Below are positions 7,188 to 16,504 of a DNA stretch of 64,000 nucleotides, piece by piece. Each line of letters begins with the position of its first letter. Within the stretch, counting starts at the first letter, position 1. The DNA comes from Sedimenticola thiotaurini (GTDB lineage: Bacteria > Pseudomonadota > Gammaproteobacteria > Chromatiales > Chromatiaceae): the NCBI GenBank assembly GCA_007713595.1, contig VMRY01000034.1, forward strand, positions 1 to 64,000, read 5' to 3'. The notes below the pieces were generated by a model. That model saw only the letters and a program-made list of their open reading frames with translations, did not search any database and had not been told where the DNA came from. The translations under genes and the position numbers were made by a program.

Positions 7188-8279
7188 GTGACAAATGCGA
7201 TCCCATTGCCCCGCTTCCCCCTGCCGAACGAGACGGCGTTGGAGACCCATGCCGTGCTGAAGATGGCGACCCAGGCGCATCGCTATTTGGCGGAGTTAAA
7301 GGGGGTGTCGGCCACTATTCCAAATGAGAATATCCTGATCAGCACCTTGACCCTGCAGGAGGCGAAAGACAGTTCCGCGGTTGAGAACATCATTACCACT
7401 CAGGACGAACTCTATAGGGCTGAGCTGCACAGTGACGGCCCGCCGAATCTCGCCTCCAAGGAGGTGCAGGATTACGCCTCAGCGCTACGCCAAGGATTCA
7501 GTCTGGTTCGCCCTCACGGCTTGATCCGGCTGCAAGATATCCTGGATATCCAGTGTACTCTGGAGAAAAACCGGGCAGGTTTGCGGAAAGTACCGGGTAC
7601 CGGGCTTCTCAATGCGGCTACGGGAGAGATGGTCTATACGCCACCTCAAGATGCCCAGGAAGTCGAGCAGCTGATGCACAACCTGGTCGACTATATTAAT
7701 GATGCCCAGCCCTCGAACCTCGATCCGCTGATCAAGATGGCGTTGATTCACCATCAGTTTGAGTCGATCCACCCCTTTTACGATGGCAATGGCCGTACCG
7801 GGCGAATCATCAACATTCTCTACCTGGTTGCGCAAGGATTACTGGATCTGCCGGTGCTCTACCTGAGTCGCTATTTCATCCGCGACAAGGGCGCGTACTA
7901 CGCACAACTCCAGGCAGTGCGTGACAGTGGCCACTGGGAGCCCTGGATCCTCTACATGCTGGAGGGTGTGGTCCAGACTGCGCAGGAGACTATTCGCTTG
8001 ATCGGAGAGATCAAGCGCCTGATGCAGGCTTGCAAACACGGAATTCGTGAACAGCTGCCGAAGATTTACAGCCAGGAGCTGCTGAACAACCTCTTTAGTC
8101 ACCCCTACACTAAGATTGAATTCATGATGAACGACTTGCAGGTCTCTCGCATAACCGCGACCAAGTATCTTGACCAGCTGGTGGAGCATGGCTATCTGCA
8201 TAAGCGCCGCATCGGGCGCAGCAACTACTACATCAATCATCCGTTGTTCGAGCTGTTTGCGCCGAACGAGCGGCATTAA
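7188..8279 (+). CDS. Fic/DOC family protein with N-terminal inhibitory motif and C-terminal winged helix
   Basis: A 363-residue protein starting at GTG. The Fic active-site motif HPFYDGNGRTGR is at residues 195-206, complete with the catalytic His and the anion-binding loop. An inhibitory (S/T)xxxE(G/N) motif, SSAVEN (S62, E66, N67), lies near the N-terminus, so this is a class II self-inhibited Fic enzyme. Such proteins usually AMPylate a target using ATP and are relieved by displacement of the inhibitory glutamate. The C-terminal 80 residues look like a DNA-binding winged helix (LQVSRITATKYLDQLVEHGYL), as in many Fic proteins of this length. The target cannot be read from sequence. It stands alone between the DMSP module and an AsmA gene. 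Confidence 0.88.
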   Translation: MTNAIPLPRFPLPNETALETHAVLKMATQAHRYLAELKGVSATIPNENILISTLTLQEAKDSSAVENIITTQDELYRAELHSDGPPNLASKEVQDYASALRQGFSLVRPHGLIRLQDILDIQCTLEKNRAGLRKVPGTGLLNAATGEMVYTPPQDAQEVEQLMHNLVDYINDAQPSNLDPLIKMALIHHQFESIHPFYDGNGRTGRIINILYLVAQGLLDLPVLYLSRYFIRDKGAYYAQLQAVRDSGHWEPWILYMLEGVVQTAQETIRLIGEIKRLMQACKHGIREQLPKIYSQELLNNLFSHPYTKIEFMMNDLQVSRITATKYLDQLVEHGYLHKRRIGRSNYYINHPLFELFAPNERH

Positions 8280-8324
8280 TCGAAAGAAGTTCGCCGGGAC
8301 TAATGGAAAAGTAGAGCAACGCCA

Positions 8325-10202
8325 ATGATTAACAAAAAACCCCTCCTCGGCATCCTGATCGCCCTCCTGCTTCTGATCCCCCTGGTCCTGATCGGCATCC
8401 TGATGTCGCTGGACTTCAACCAGTACAAGCCGGAGGTGGTGGCCCAGGTGGAGGCACTGACCGGGCGTAAGCTGACCATCGATGGGGATCTGGAGCTGTC
8501 GATCTCGCTCACTCCCCGTATCGAGGTCAATGGGGTTTCGCTGGCCAACGCGCCCTGGGGCTCGACTGAGACCATGATCTCGATTGGCCAGTTGGCGGCA
8601 CAGGTAGAGCTGTTGCCCCTGCTGACCGGTGACGTGAAGGTGACCCGGCTGATTGCGCGAAAGGCCGAGATTGTGTTGGAGCGCAATGCCAAGGGTGATG
8701 CCAACTGGCAGTTCGCGAAAAGTGAGCCGACGGATACCTCGTCATCGGGCGGTGTCCTGTCGCAGGTGAACAATCTCCTGATCGAGGAGGCTCACATCCG
8801 CTTCCTCCCTGCTAACGGGGAGCCTGCCGAGTGGGTAATCGATCGGCTGCGGGCGTCCGCGGACAGCCTGGACGGCCCTCTAACCCTGGCCTTCGAGGGT
8901 GCCTACAACGGCAGCCGTCTCAATGTGGATGGACAACTGGACAACATCGCGGCGCTCACCGCTGGGGGGGCAATCCGGTTCGATCTGGGGCTGGGTTATG
9001 GGGGGCAGCAGGGCCGCTTGCAGGGAGAGGGGGCGGTCGCTGACGGACTCTCCGCTATCACCCTGGAGAAGGTTCAGGTTACCCGCAACCAAGCACAGTT
9101 GAACGGTTCCCTGGTGCTCGACCTGGCCGCGCAACCACCCCGTCTGGAGGCGACCCTGACCTCCGATCGGATCGATCTGCGCAGTGAGAAGAAAGCGACG
9201 GACAAGGCGGCGGCCGGTGGCAAGCTCTTCTCTGCCTCTCCGCTACCGCTGGATGTTTTGAAAGGTCTGAATGCGGATATCCGGTTCAGCAGTAAGCAGG
9301 TGCTGGGTAACCGTTACACGCTGAACGATCTTGATGCCACCCTGCGGCTCAAGGGCGGAGTTCTCACCGTCCAGCCGCTGACTTTTAGCGCCGGGGGCAG
9401 CCGGATGGATGGGCATATCGAGTTGCGCAGCGACCGGCGTCCCGCCGCGCTGAGTCTGCGGCTGAAGGGCAAGGATGTGTTGCTGGGGACGCTGTTCCGC
9501 GGCTCCGGCGAGGAGGCCCCTATGCAGCAGGGACCGGCCTCAATCGATATTGACGTCAAGGCCCGGGGTGATTCGGTGGCGGCCCTGATGGGCGGTCTGA
9601 ACGGTCGGCTGTTGATCAGTGTCGGCGAGGGCAAAATCAACAACCGCCACTTGGATCTGATGGGCGGCGATCTGCTGAGCGAGCTGTTTTCCGCGCTCAA
9701 TCCGACGGCCAAAAGTGAAACCTATACTTCGATGGAGTGCGTGGTGGTCAATCTCCACTTTAACAATGGCGTGGCAGAGTACGACAAGCGGGTCGCCATG
9801 CTGACCCAGCAGATGAGTATCGTCAGTGCCGGCACCATCGACCTGAAAAACGAGCAGTTGGACGTGGGGTTTAAGCCGATGCCCCGGGGCGATACGGTTG
9901 ATCTGGGGATAACTGCTGGAGATCTGGTCAATGCGGCCCGGCTGACGGGGCCGCTGAGTAAGCCGGAGCTGGGGCTGGATGCCAAGGGGACCGCCAAGGC
10001 CGGTCTGAAACTTTACGGTGCGATCGCCACCGGCGGCACCTCGCTGCTGCTGGAGGGGCTCTGGGACAAGGCCACGGCCGATTCAGATCCCTGTCAGACC
10101 GCGCTGGGCGGGGGTGATGCCGGCAGTAACCAATCGTCGAAAAAGCAGTCAGGCGAAGAGGGCGGATTTATGGACAAGCTCAAGGGCGTGTTCGGCAACT
10201 GA
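8325..10202 (+). CDS. AsmA family inner-membrane protein
   Basis: A 625-residue protein with an uncleaved N-terminal membrane anchor (about residues 6-28, leucine/isoleucine rich) and a large periplasmic part. The AsmA N-terminal signature is present: LDFNQYKPEVVAQVEALTGR, then LTPRIEVNGVSLANAPWGS. The C-terminal section (about 400-590) has the repeated beta pattern and the AsmA-type GMGxL-like segment in degenerate form. AsmA-like proteins belong to the TamB/YhdP superfamily of bridge-like lipid carriers between inner and outer membranes. It lies 45 bp after the Fic gene and could be co-transcribed. The tail is low in complexity (GGGDAGSNQSSKKQSGEEGG) and ends with MDKLKGVFGN. Confidence 0.85.
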   Translation: MINKKPLLGILIALLLLIPLVLIGILMSLDFNQYKPEVVAQVEALTGRKLTIDGDLELSISLTPRIEVNGVSLANAPWGSTETMISIGQLAAQVELLPLLTGDVKVTRLIARKAEIVLERNAKGDANWQFAKSEPTDTSSSGGVLSQVNNLLIEEAHIRFLPANGEPAEWVIDRLRASADSLDGPLTLAFEGAYNGSRLNVDGQLDNIAALTAGGAIRFDLGLGYGGQQGRLQGEGAVADGLSAITLEKVQVTRNQAQLNGSLVLDLAAQPPRLEATLTSDRIDLRSEKKATDKAAAGGKLFSASPLPLDVLKGLNADIRFSSKQVLGNRYTLNDLDATLRLKGGVLTVQPLTFSAGGSRMDGHIELRSDRRPAALSLRLKGKDVLLGTLFRGSGEEAPMQQGPASIDIDVKARGDSVAALMGGLNGRLLISVGEGKINNRHLDLMGGDLLSELFSALNPTAKSETYTSMECVVVNLHFNNGVAEYDKRVAMLTQQMSIVSAGTIDLKNEQLDVGFKPMPRGDTVDLGITAGDLVNAARLTGPLSKPELGLDAKGTAKAGLKLYGAIATGGTSLLLEGLWDKATADSDPCQTALGGGDAGSNQSSKKQSGEEGGFMDKLKGVFGN

Positions 10203-10254
10203 TTGGTTCCCTGGTTTTGCCTCCAGCGTGATCGAAACGGGCTGTGCCCAAGGG

Positions 10255-10731
10255 TTACGGCAGGCCGCCACCCCGCAGATCCGGCAGCTCATGATTCACC
10301 CGGGTGTCGTAGATGATCGATGTCTCGATACGGGTGACGCCGGGGCGGTTGGTGAACTGGTCCAGGGCGAGATTTTTAAGATGCCGGGTATCGTGCACCG
10401 CTACGTGGATCACCAGGTCGTAGCGGCCGGTGATCAGTTGTGCCGAGCGCACCTCGGGGATCTGCAGCATGTCATCCATGAAGCGGTCGACGGTGCCCCG
10501 TTCGTGTTTCGCCAGCTCGATCATGAACAGCGCCTCCAGCCCGATCCCCAGGCTTGCCGGGTTCACCTGTGCGTGGGTGCCGGTCAACACTCCGTTTTCC
10601 CACAGCCGTTTCAACCGTTCGTGCACACTGGAGGGGGCCAACTCCACCTCGGCGGCGATCTGCTTGTTGGAGAGCCGAGCATTGTTCTGCAAAAGCCGGA
10701 TTATTTCGATGTCGATTCGGTCGAGTGTCAT
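10255..10731 (-). CDS. Lrp/AsnC-family transcriptional regulator, probably controlling methionine gamma-lyase
   Basis: A 158-residue Lrp/AsnC regulator. The N-terminal helix-turn-helix (about 4-60) starts LDRIDIEIIRLLQNNARLS and contains APSSVHERLKRL; the C-terminal RAM ligand-binding domain (about 70-145) contains ITGRYDLVIHVAVHDTRHL. It is divergent from the methionine gamma-lyase gene 201 bp away. In Pseudomonas putida the Lrp-type MdeR is divergent from the methionine gamma-lyase operon and activates it, so the same wiring is likely here. A long AT inverted repeat in the shared region is a candidate binding site. Confidence 0.9.
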   Translation of the reverse strand: MTLDRIDIEIIRLLQNNARLSNKQIAAEVELAPSSVHERLKRLWENGVLTGTHAQVNPASLGIGLEALFMIELAKHERGTVDRFMDDMLQIPEVRSAQLITGRYDLVIHVAVHDTRHLKNLALDQFTNRPGVTRIETSIIYDTRVNHELPDLRGGGLP

Positions 10732-10782
10732 TTTGATTCCTGTTTACCGAAAAGCCTTTCATGGAAGTACCCAAGTAACGAG

Positions 10783-10821
10783 TAATATACTGGTTCTGTT
10801 AAAAAATGACGAATTATATTA
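10783..10821. promoter_or_regulatory. AT-rich inverted repeat in the Lrp/mgl divergent region
   Basis: TAATATA (10783-10789) is repeated in inverted orientation as TATATTA (10815-10821), with centres about 32 bp apart, roughly three helical turns. Lrp-type octamers bind spaced AT-rich half-sites, so this is a plausible regulator site for both genes. Not proven. Confidence 0.4.
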
Positions 10822-10932
10822 GTCGATCATCCGTGTTGTCGGATCTATTGCTGGGCGGGAGCGGGTTTCTGCCGAAGCGGTTTCCATACCGGCCCGGTCG
10901 GCGATAGACAGAATCAGGACAGAGTCAGACCC

Positions 10933-12129
10933 ATGAGCAGATCAACAGATGACAAGGCGGGCTTTTCCACCCGGGCGATTCACCACGGTTACGATGCCTA
11001 CGCAGGCCACGGTGCCCTGAATCCGCCGGTCTATATGAGCTCCACCTACACCTTCCCCGCGGTGGATGACGGTAGCGCCCGCTTTGCCGGTGAACAGGTC
11101 GGATATGTCTACTCTCGGATCGGCAATCCAACCACGGCACTGCTGGAACAGCGCATCGCCGACCTGGAGGGCGGTGAGGCGGCCCTGGTCACCGGTTCGG
11201 GCATGGGTGCGACCGCCTCGCTGCTCTGGACCCTGCTCAAGCCGGGTGACGAGGTGATCGCGGACAAGACCCTGTACGGTTGCACCTTCGCCTATTTCAA
11301 CCACGGCCTGGCCCGCTTTGGGGTGAAGATCACCCACCTCGACCTGACCGAACCGGAAAACCTGGCCAACGCAATCAGCGACAAGACCCGGCTGGTCTTC
11401 TTCGAGTCGCCGGCCAATCCCAACATGCGGCTGGTGGATATCGCCGCCGTGGCGGCCATTGCTAAACCCTATGATGCCAAAGTCGTTGTGGACAACACCT
11501 ATTGCACTCCTTACCTGCAGCGTCCACTGGAGCTGGGTGCGGACTACGTGGTGCACTCCGCGACCAAATATCTGGGTGGACACGGTGATCTGATTGCCGG
11601 CGCCATCGTCGGTCCGAAGGAGTCGCTGGATGAGGTGCGCTTTTACGGTCTCAAGGACATGACCGGCGCGGTGCTCTCGTCCCAGGACGCCTTCCTCATT
11701 CTGCGCGGCCTGAAGACCCTCGCCCTGCGCATGGACCGGCACTGCGATAACGCCCGGGGGATCGCCGAGTATCTGGCGGCACATCCGAAGGTGGAGATCT
11801 GTCACTTCCCGGGGCTGGAGAGCTTCCCGCAGCGCGAACTGGCGCAACGGCAGATGAGTGCGCCGGGCGGCATGGTGGCCTTCGAGCTGAAAGGTGGTCT
11901 GCAGGCCGGTTGCCGATTCATGAACGCACTGCAACTGGTCACCCGTGCGGTCAGCCTGGGTGACGCGGAGAGTCTGGCCCAGCATCCGGCCAGCATGACC
12001 CACTCTGTCTACACCCCCGAGGAGCGGGCTGCGCATCTGATCAGCGAGGGGCTGGTGCGGTTGTCGGCGGGACTGGAGGATCTGGACGATCTGCTGGAGG
12101 ATGTGGAGCTGGCGCTGTCAAAGGTCTGA
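10933..12129 (+). CDS. mgl: Methionine gamma-lyase (PLP-dependent)
   Basis: A 398-residue cystathionine-gamma-synthase-family enzyme. PLP binding is by K212 in HSATKYLGGHGD; the substrate-pocket residues Y60 and R62 lie in YVYSRIGNP. The stretch TLYGCTFAYFNHG carries Y115 and C117. The cysteine at this position distinguishes methionine gamma-lyases from cystathionine lyases and synthases, as I recall for C116 of P. putida. The enzyme splits methionine into methanethiol, 2-oxobutyrate and ammonia in the cytoplasm. It is divergent from an Lrp-type regulator. The length matches the family exactly. O-acetylhomoserine sulfhydrylase activity is the main alternative. Confidence 0.87.
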   Translation: MSRSTDDKAGFSTRAIHHGYDAYAGHGALNPPVYMSSTYTFPAVDDGSARFAGEQVGYVYSRIGNPTTALLEQRIADLEGGEAALVTGSGMGATASLLWTLLKPGDEVIADKTLYGCTFAYFNHGLARFGVKITHLDLTEPENLANAISDKTRLVFFESPANPNMRLVDIAAVAAIAKPYDAKVVVDNTYCTPYLQRPLELGADYVVHSATKYLGGHGDLIAGAIVGPKESLDEVRFYGLKDMTGAVLSSQDAFLILRGLKTLALRMDRHCDNARGIAEYLAAHPKVEICHFPGLESFPQRELAQRQMSAPGGMVAFELKGGLQAGCRFMNALQLVTRAVSLGDAESLAQHPASMTHSVYTPEERAAHLISEGLVRLSAGLEDLDDLLEDVELALSKV

Positions 12130-12214
12130 TCCCAAGGCGTTAACCTACGGTCTGGATCACCCGTTGTATGCTATTGCTGGTAACGCCTGGTGATTTCTGG
12201 AGCTGTTTTACCGT

Positions 12215-12721
12215 TTAAACTTCACTCACAGCTACGACATAGTTTTTACCATAGTACTTGGCGCACTTGGGGCAGGTGGTATAGAAGAAATAACTTTTCT
12301 TAACCTGTTTTCCGCTCTCTTCAATAAAAGACCGCATCTCTTTATCCCATTTGGCTACATTCTTATACGGCCCCTCGAATACTTTTGTCATGTAGTCGCC
12401 AGATAAGTGCACCATCTCTTGCCCGGGAACCTCTTTGGTTACCGCAAACAGGTGCTCGGCACACCAGGCGGAGGGGTCATGTGACAGGACTATGAAATCA
12501 GTGTCGCCGGTGGCATCGGCCTTTTCAATGGCGCCCAATGTTTTTGAAAAAACAGAACCCATGTTGATGGGCATGTGGAAGAGGCTGATCGTGTCTGCTT
12601 TGACGAATAGCTTCTCTTTAAAGTGCAGCTCTTGGTTATCCCAACCCTCCGGGTGAAATCGTGGACAACAGTTTGTCGGGTTGTCACTCATGTCATATTT
12701 CGGTAGTGCATTGATCTCCAT
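12215..12721 (-). CDS. Conserved hypothetical protein with N- and C-terminal cysteine motifs
   Basis: A 168-residue soluble protein that I do not recognise as a characterised family. It starts MEINALPKYDMSDN and has an N-terminal NCCPRFHPEGWD and a C-terminal TCPKCAKYYGKNYVV, so two cysteine clusters could form a metal site or redox pair. A central part includes FIVLSHDPSAWCAEHLFAV. Homologous small proteins are sometimes labelled 'hydrolase' in databases without experimental support. A good ribosome binding site (AGGAGAG) precedes the start. It stands alone between mgl and tamB, with no operon partner. Confidence 0.75.
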   Translation of the reverse strand: MEINALPKYDMSDNPTNCCPRFHPEGWDNQELHFKEKLFVKADTISLFHMPINMGSVFSKTLGAIEKADATGDTDFIVLSHDPSAWCAEHLFAVTKEVPGQEMVHLSGDYMTKVFEGPYKNVAKWDKEMRSFIEESGKQVKKSYFFYTTCPKCAKYYGKNYVVAVSEV

Positions 12722-12787
12722 GATTGCTCTCCTTGAGGTTGATCTTGTTTCCCTTAGTCAGAATATAGCATTTATGACGGGTGCGTA

Positions 12788-15700
12788 TTAGCGCTCCACA
12801 TCATAAATCAGATCCATGCTCTGACCTTTTCCTGATTGCACTTCCAGGCGCAGGCGTTCACTCAATCGGTAGCGGGTGATCAGTGCGCCCTGGTTGTCGA
12901 ACAGGCCAACGGCGTAACTGACATAGAGATCGGGTGACAGGTATTTACCCAATAGCAGGGCGGTATCTTCCAGGCTACTCCCTTCCTGGATTCGCACTTC
13001 ATCTACACCCAGCCCTGTGGCGATGCGATCCAGGATCTCCTGGCTCTTCTCCAGCCCCTTTGTGGCTACAGCCTGGCGCAGCAGTGCGGCTTTGCCCGGG
13101 CCTTCTGCTGAAAGTCCCTGCCCGGTAATCAGGTAAGAGAGCGCTTCCTCTTCCGGCAGTGTCGGTGTACTTGATACCTGTACCTGGGGCGTGCGTAAAT
13201 TACCGGTCAGTTTCACGATGGCTGTGACTGACCGATCCAGGGAGAGACGGGTTGCCTTGATATCAAGACTTGGGTTTTCCGGTGGACCGTTAAACAGCAG
13301 GCGTCCCTGATCGATGGTCAGATCCTGGCCGTAGGCCTTATAGCGTCCTTCCTTGAGCGTGAGTTCGCCTTGTGCCTGGTTGCGTCCCTGTTTACTTCGC
13401 AGATCAACCTTGCCTTCCAGTCGGGTGTCGAGTCCAAAGCCATTGAATTGTACTTGGTCACCAACTTCAACGGAGATCTCGGCATCAATTGCCAGTGGTG
13501 ATGGTTTGGCTGTCTGTTCGGTTCTGCCTACGATGATCTCATCATCCGATAGACTTACCGCACTTTGCGGTAGCTCTCTCAGTTCGATAGAGGCCTTGGG
13601 TAGAAGTAATTTACCCTTTAGCGTCAGCAGATTTTTTTTCAGCGCGATCTCCAGCTCAGGTGTGGCATAGGCTACCGCCTCGGGCAGGCGAACCACCTGG
13701 AAATTTTCGCCTTGCAATTTTAGTGAGAGGGGCCAGTCCTGTTCTGCATTCAACAGAAGATCGCCATTCAGTCTGAGTGGCCCATCGCCCGATTTCATTT
13801 CACCCTCCAGCAATAGCCGTTCGGTACCCTGATTTCTGGCGGAGAGTTGTATCGCTTTCAGCTCCAGGCCCAGTTGTGGAAGATTGGCTGAACCTTCAGT
13901 AAGCTGCATGAACCCCTGAATCTCTGGTTGGCGAAGATGCCCGCCAAGGGAGGCCTCTGCAACAAGCTTCCCGCGAATTTCACTGAGACCCGGCACCAAT
14001 AGCCCAAGTGGCTTTAGATCCGGTATTTGTGCGTCCAACTTACCGGAAAGCGCTATGGGTTTGTTAGTGGAGAGTGGGCCTGTATTGGCTATGAGGGCAA
14101 CATCACCTTCTCCGGCCTTGAGACGTAATTCGACCCGGTTCTCTTTCGGTGTCATCTCTAATGACAGCAGCCCATCCTGCAGTGCCAGTCGCACCGGTTG
14201 TTCTTCTGCAGCCTCAAGCAGCAACGCGCCCTGATTGAGTGTCAGAATCACATCGCCTTTCAATCCTGTAAGTGGCCCTTCCAGCTGGAAGCGACCATCA
14301 ATAGCCCCTTCCACGCTCACCTCTGGTGGGAGCCAATGCAGGATGCGTGTCAGGGGTAGGGCGGAGAGGTTGCCGGCGAAGTGACTGTTGGCTGGTGTCC
14401 AGTCGCCTTTTGCACAGAGGCGTGCATCGTCCTGGGATAGGCAGATCTCTGTCAATTTTATCTCTTCTGCACCGACCAGTAACTTTGCAGGGGCGGTTGC
14501 TGTCCAGCGACCGAGCTGTGGTTGGGTAATGGCGAACTCACTCAAATCACCTTGCCAGTGATTGGTCTGCCAGCCGCCGGTTAATGTGGTATTCAGCTTA
14601 AGCTCTTGTGAATCGAGCGCTAGTTCTGCCCTATGATCATCGGGTCTGCCGTTGATGTTGAGTGACAATGAACGACCACTCCACTCTCCGCTATGCAGTC
14701 CTTTACCAGCCAGCTGCACCGACGCCTTATCTTTTTTCCAGATCAGTTGCCCTTCAATCTGTTCAATCCCCTGTTCACCGTAATGCAGCCCGCTGGCCTT
14801 CAGGGATGAGTTCACTTCGGGCGTAGTTGGTGTGCCTGTCAAATCCCCTTTTGCTGCTATAGCACCTTTCAGGGCAGGCCAGAATGCACTCAGGTCCGGG
14901 GCATTGAGTTGATAGCTGAGATTCAGCGTATCACCCACCGTACCATTTGCGCTTAGTTGATTCGGGCCGCTGTTCAGCTTCAGATCCTGCAATTGGAGAC
15001 CGGCCTGGTCATAGTGTCCCTGGCCACTGGCCTGGAGGGGTTGTTGCTGTAGTGTTCCCGCCAGACTTTTTAAGTCAGCATCCAGCCACAATCCCTGCTC
15101 GTTTTCTCCGCCTTTGATATCAGCTGTCAGTGCCAGTTTGCCTAGCCACTCCGGCCACTGCTGGGCGGGATCGAGGGAGTCGCCATTAACTGACAAATTC
15201 CAGCTGAGCGTGGGTTCCCAGGCGACTTGGCCCGTTACGCGGGAGTTGCCCCCCAGAAGGTCGGCCTCAAGCGTTATTGCATTCAGACCGGTCGGACTCA
15301 GAGTGCCCTGTAGCCTGGCCTCCATGTTGGGGGCATGCTTTTGTGGGAACTGCAGGGTGCTCATGGTATCGAGCAGTAGCTGCTGCACTGGACCCTGAAG
15401 CGTAAACTGACCGCTGGGACTCTGTGTCAGCGGCTCTGTCAGCAGTGGCCAGCGGGCTGCACTCCAGTCACCTTTAAGATCCAGCTCAGGACCGCTATCA
15501 AGTAACTTGATTGCGCCAGTGACAATAAGTGACATGGCGGGGCCTGTTCCATCGCGTTGTTCAAGAATCGTCAAGCTGAGATCCTCAAGACCGTTGGCTG
15601 ACAGCTGCGATTTTATCTTTAGTATTACCGGCGGTGTGTTGGTAGCTGGAAAGTAGAGTACGGCTTCACTCTGGAGTTGGGGATTGCTGAGAGGTCCGTT

Positions 15701-16504
15701 CAACTGATACTGGCCGGTTGAGCTTTTCAGTTTGGCCGCTTGCAGTGGCCATTGTAGCTGTTGCCAATCGCCTTCCAGTTTGATTGAAGGCGCGGGGCCT
15801 GTGAGCGTAATCTCTCCGCGCGTGCTGAGCTTGAATGGGGTCTGTGTAGTGTGGTCAATTGTCAGGCTATTGATATCCCCTTTGATCTCGCCTTTGCCAC
15901 TGGCTTGCCCCAGTTCCGGCACTTCACCCTGCCACTGGAGATTGAATTGAAACGGGTAGTCTTTGGCCAGTTCCAGCTGACCTTCGCCAGAGGCGGAATA
16001 ATCCGCATAGTTGAGCTGTACTTCTGAGAACGTGATCTGTTTTTCAGCAGTCTTGGCCTGCAACGCAATCCGGGCAATCTTCTGTACGTCAGTTCCAGTA
16101 GTGATCTGGATGCCGGTGAACTCCATGCTGTCCAACCGCACTGCCACTGGCAGTGAGAGTGGGGCACTGGCTATCTCTGTCTCTTGTGTCGGACCTAAAG
16201 AGGTGTAGTGAATGCCGCTGGCTTTTAACTCTTCGATATGGAGCAGGCCGCTGAAAAGTGCCACTGGCCGCCAGTGTAATTGCAGCGACTCAACCGTCAA
16301 TTGCAGTTGTGCATCACTGTAGGCGATTCCAGTGAGTGAGAGACCCTCCAGCAGGCTCCCTTGATAGGATTTTATCTGAAGTTTGTCGCCCAGGGTCCAA
16401 CTTAGCAGGCGCTGGTTGCCATCCTCGGTAGTGAGTAACCAGGCACTGCTGCTCACTAATAGCAGAAGTACCAATATGATGATGGTGAGAACGGGTCGTC
16501 TCAC
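12788..16504 (-). CDS. tamB: Translocation and assembly module inner-membrane protein TamB
   Basis: A 1238-residue protein with an N-terminal membrane anchor (about residues 5-28) followed by very long repetitive beta-strand segments forming a periplasmic hydrophobic groove. It ends with the TamB_C (DUF490) domain, where DLTIDQGRLLFNGPPENPSL and RIQEGSSLEDTALLLGKYLS are typical. TamB spans the periplasm and with TamA in the outer membrane supports outer-membrane protein insertion and phospholipid transport. The start overlaps the tamA stop by 4 bp (16501-16504), so the two are translationally coupled. The length is usual for the family. Confidence 0.93.
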   Translation of the reverse strand: MRRPVLTIIILVLLLLVSSSAWLLTTEDGNQRLLSWTLGDKLQIKSYQGSLLEGLSLTGIAYSDAQLQLTVESLQLHWRPVALFSGLLHIEELKASGIHYTSLGPTQETEIASAPLSLPVAVRLDSMEFTGIQITTGTDVQKIARIALQAKTAEKQITFSEVQLNYADYSASGEGQLELAKDYPFQFNLQWQGEVPELGQASGKGEIKGDINSLTIDHTTQTPFKLSTRGEITLTGPAPSIKLEGDWQQLQWPLQAAKLKSSTGQYQLNGPLSNPQLQSEAVLYFPATNTPPVILKIKSQLSANGLEDLSLTILEQRDGTGPAMSLIVTGAIKLLDSGPELDLKGDWSAARWPLLTEPLTQSPSGQFTLQGPVQQLLLDTMSTLQFPQKHAPNMEARLQGTLSPTGLNAITLEADLLGGNSRVTGQVAWEPTLSWNLSVNGDSLDPAQQWPEWLGKLALTADIKGGENEQGLWLDADLKSLAGTLQQQPLQASGQGHYDQAGLQLQDLKLNSGPNQLSANGTVGDTLNLSYQLNAPDLSAFWPALKGAIAAKGDLTGTPTTPEVNSSLKASGLHYGEQGIEQIEGQLIWKKDKASVQLAGKGLHSGEWSGRSLSLNINGRPDDHRAELALDSQELKLNTTLTGGWQTNHWQGDLSEFAITQPQLGRWTATAPAKLLVGAEEIKLTEICLSQDDARLCAKGDWTPANSHFAGNLSALPLTRILHWLPPEVSVEGAIDGRFQLEGPLTGLKGDVILTLNQGALLLEAAEEQPVRLALQDGLLSLEMTPKENRVELRLKAGEGDVALIANTGPLSTNKPIALSGKLDAQIPDLKPLGLLVPGLSEIRGKLVAEASLGGHLRQPEIQGFMQLTEGSANLPQLGLELKAIQLSARNQGTERLLLEGEMKSGDGPLRLNGDLLLNAEQDWPLSLKLQGENFQVVRLPEAVAYATPELEIALKKNLLTLKGKLLLPKASIELRELPQSAVSLSDDEIIVGRTEQTAKPSPLAIDAEISVEVGDQVQFNGFGLDTRLEGKVDLRSKQGRNQAQGELTLKEGRYKAYGQDLTIDQGRLLFNGPPENPSLDIKATRLSLDRSVTAIVKLTGNLRTPQVQVSSTPTLPEEEALSYLITGQGLSAEGPGKAALLRQAVATKGLEKSQEILDRIATGLGVDEVRIQEGSSLEDTALLLGKYLSPDLYVSYAVGLFDNQGALITRYRLSERLRLEVQSGKGQSMDLIYDVER

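Noticed and set aside
6867..7280. Minus-strand open frame of 137 codons upstream of fic
   Set aside because: Covers the fic promoter and start; composition is not protein-like and no ribosome binding site seen.
10018..10785. Long open frame of 255 codons overlapping the AsmA end and the Lrp gene
   Set aside because: Antisense or out-of-frame shadow of the Lrp gene and AsmA tail; no ribosome binding site and arginine/proline-rich content.
12130..12214. Possible terminator after mgl (GGCGTTAACC .. GGTAACGCC)
   Set aside because: Arms differ by a missing base and the loop is over 30 bases; too weak to call.
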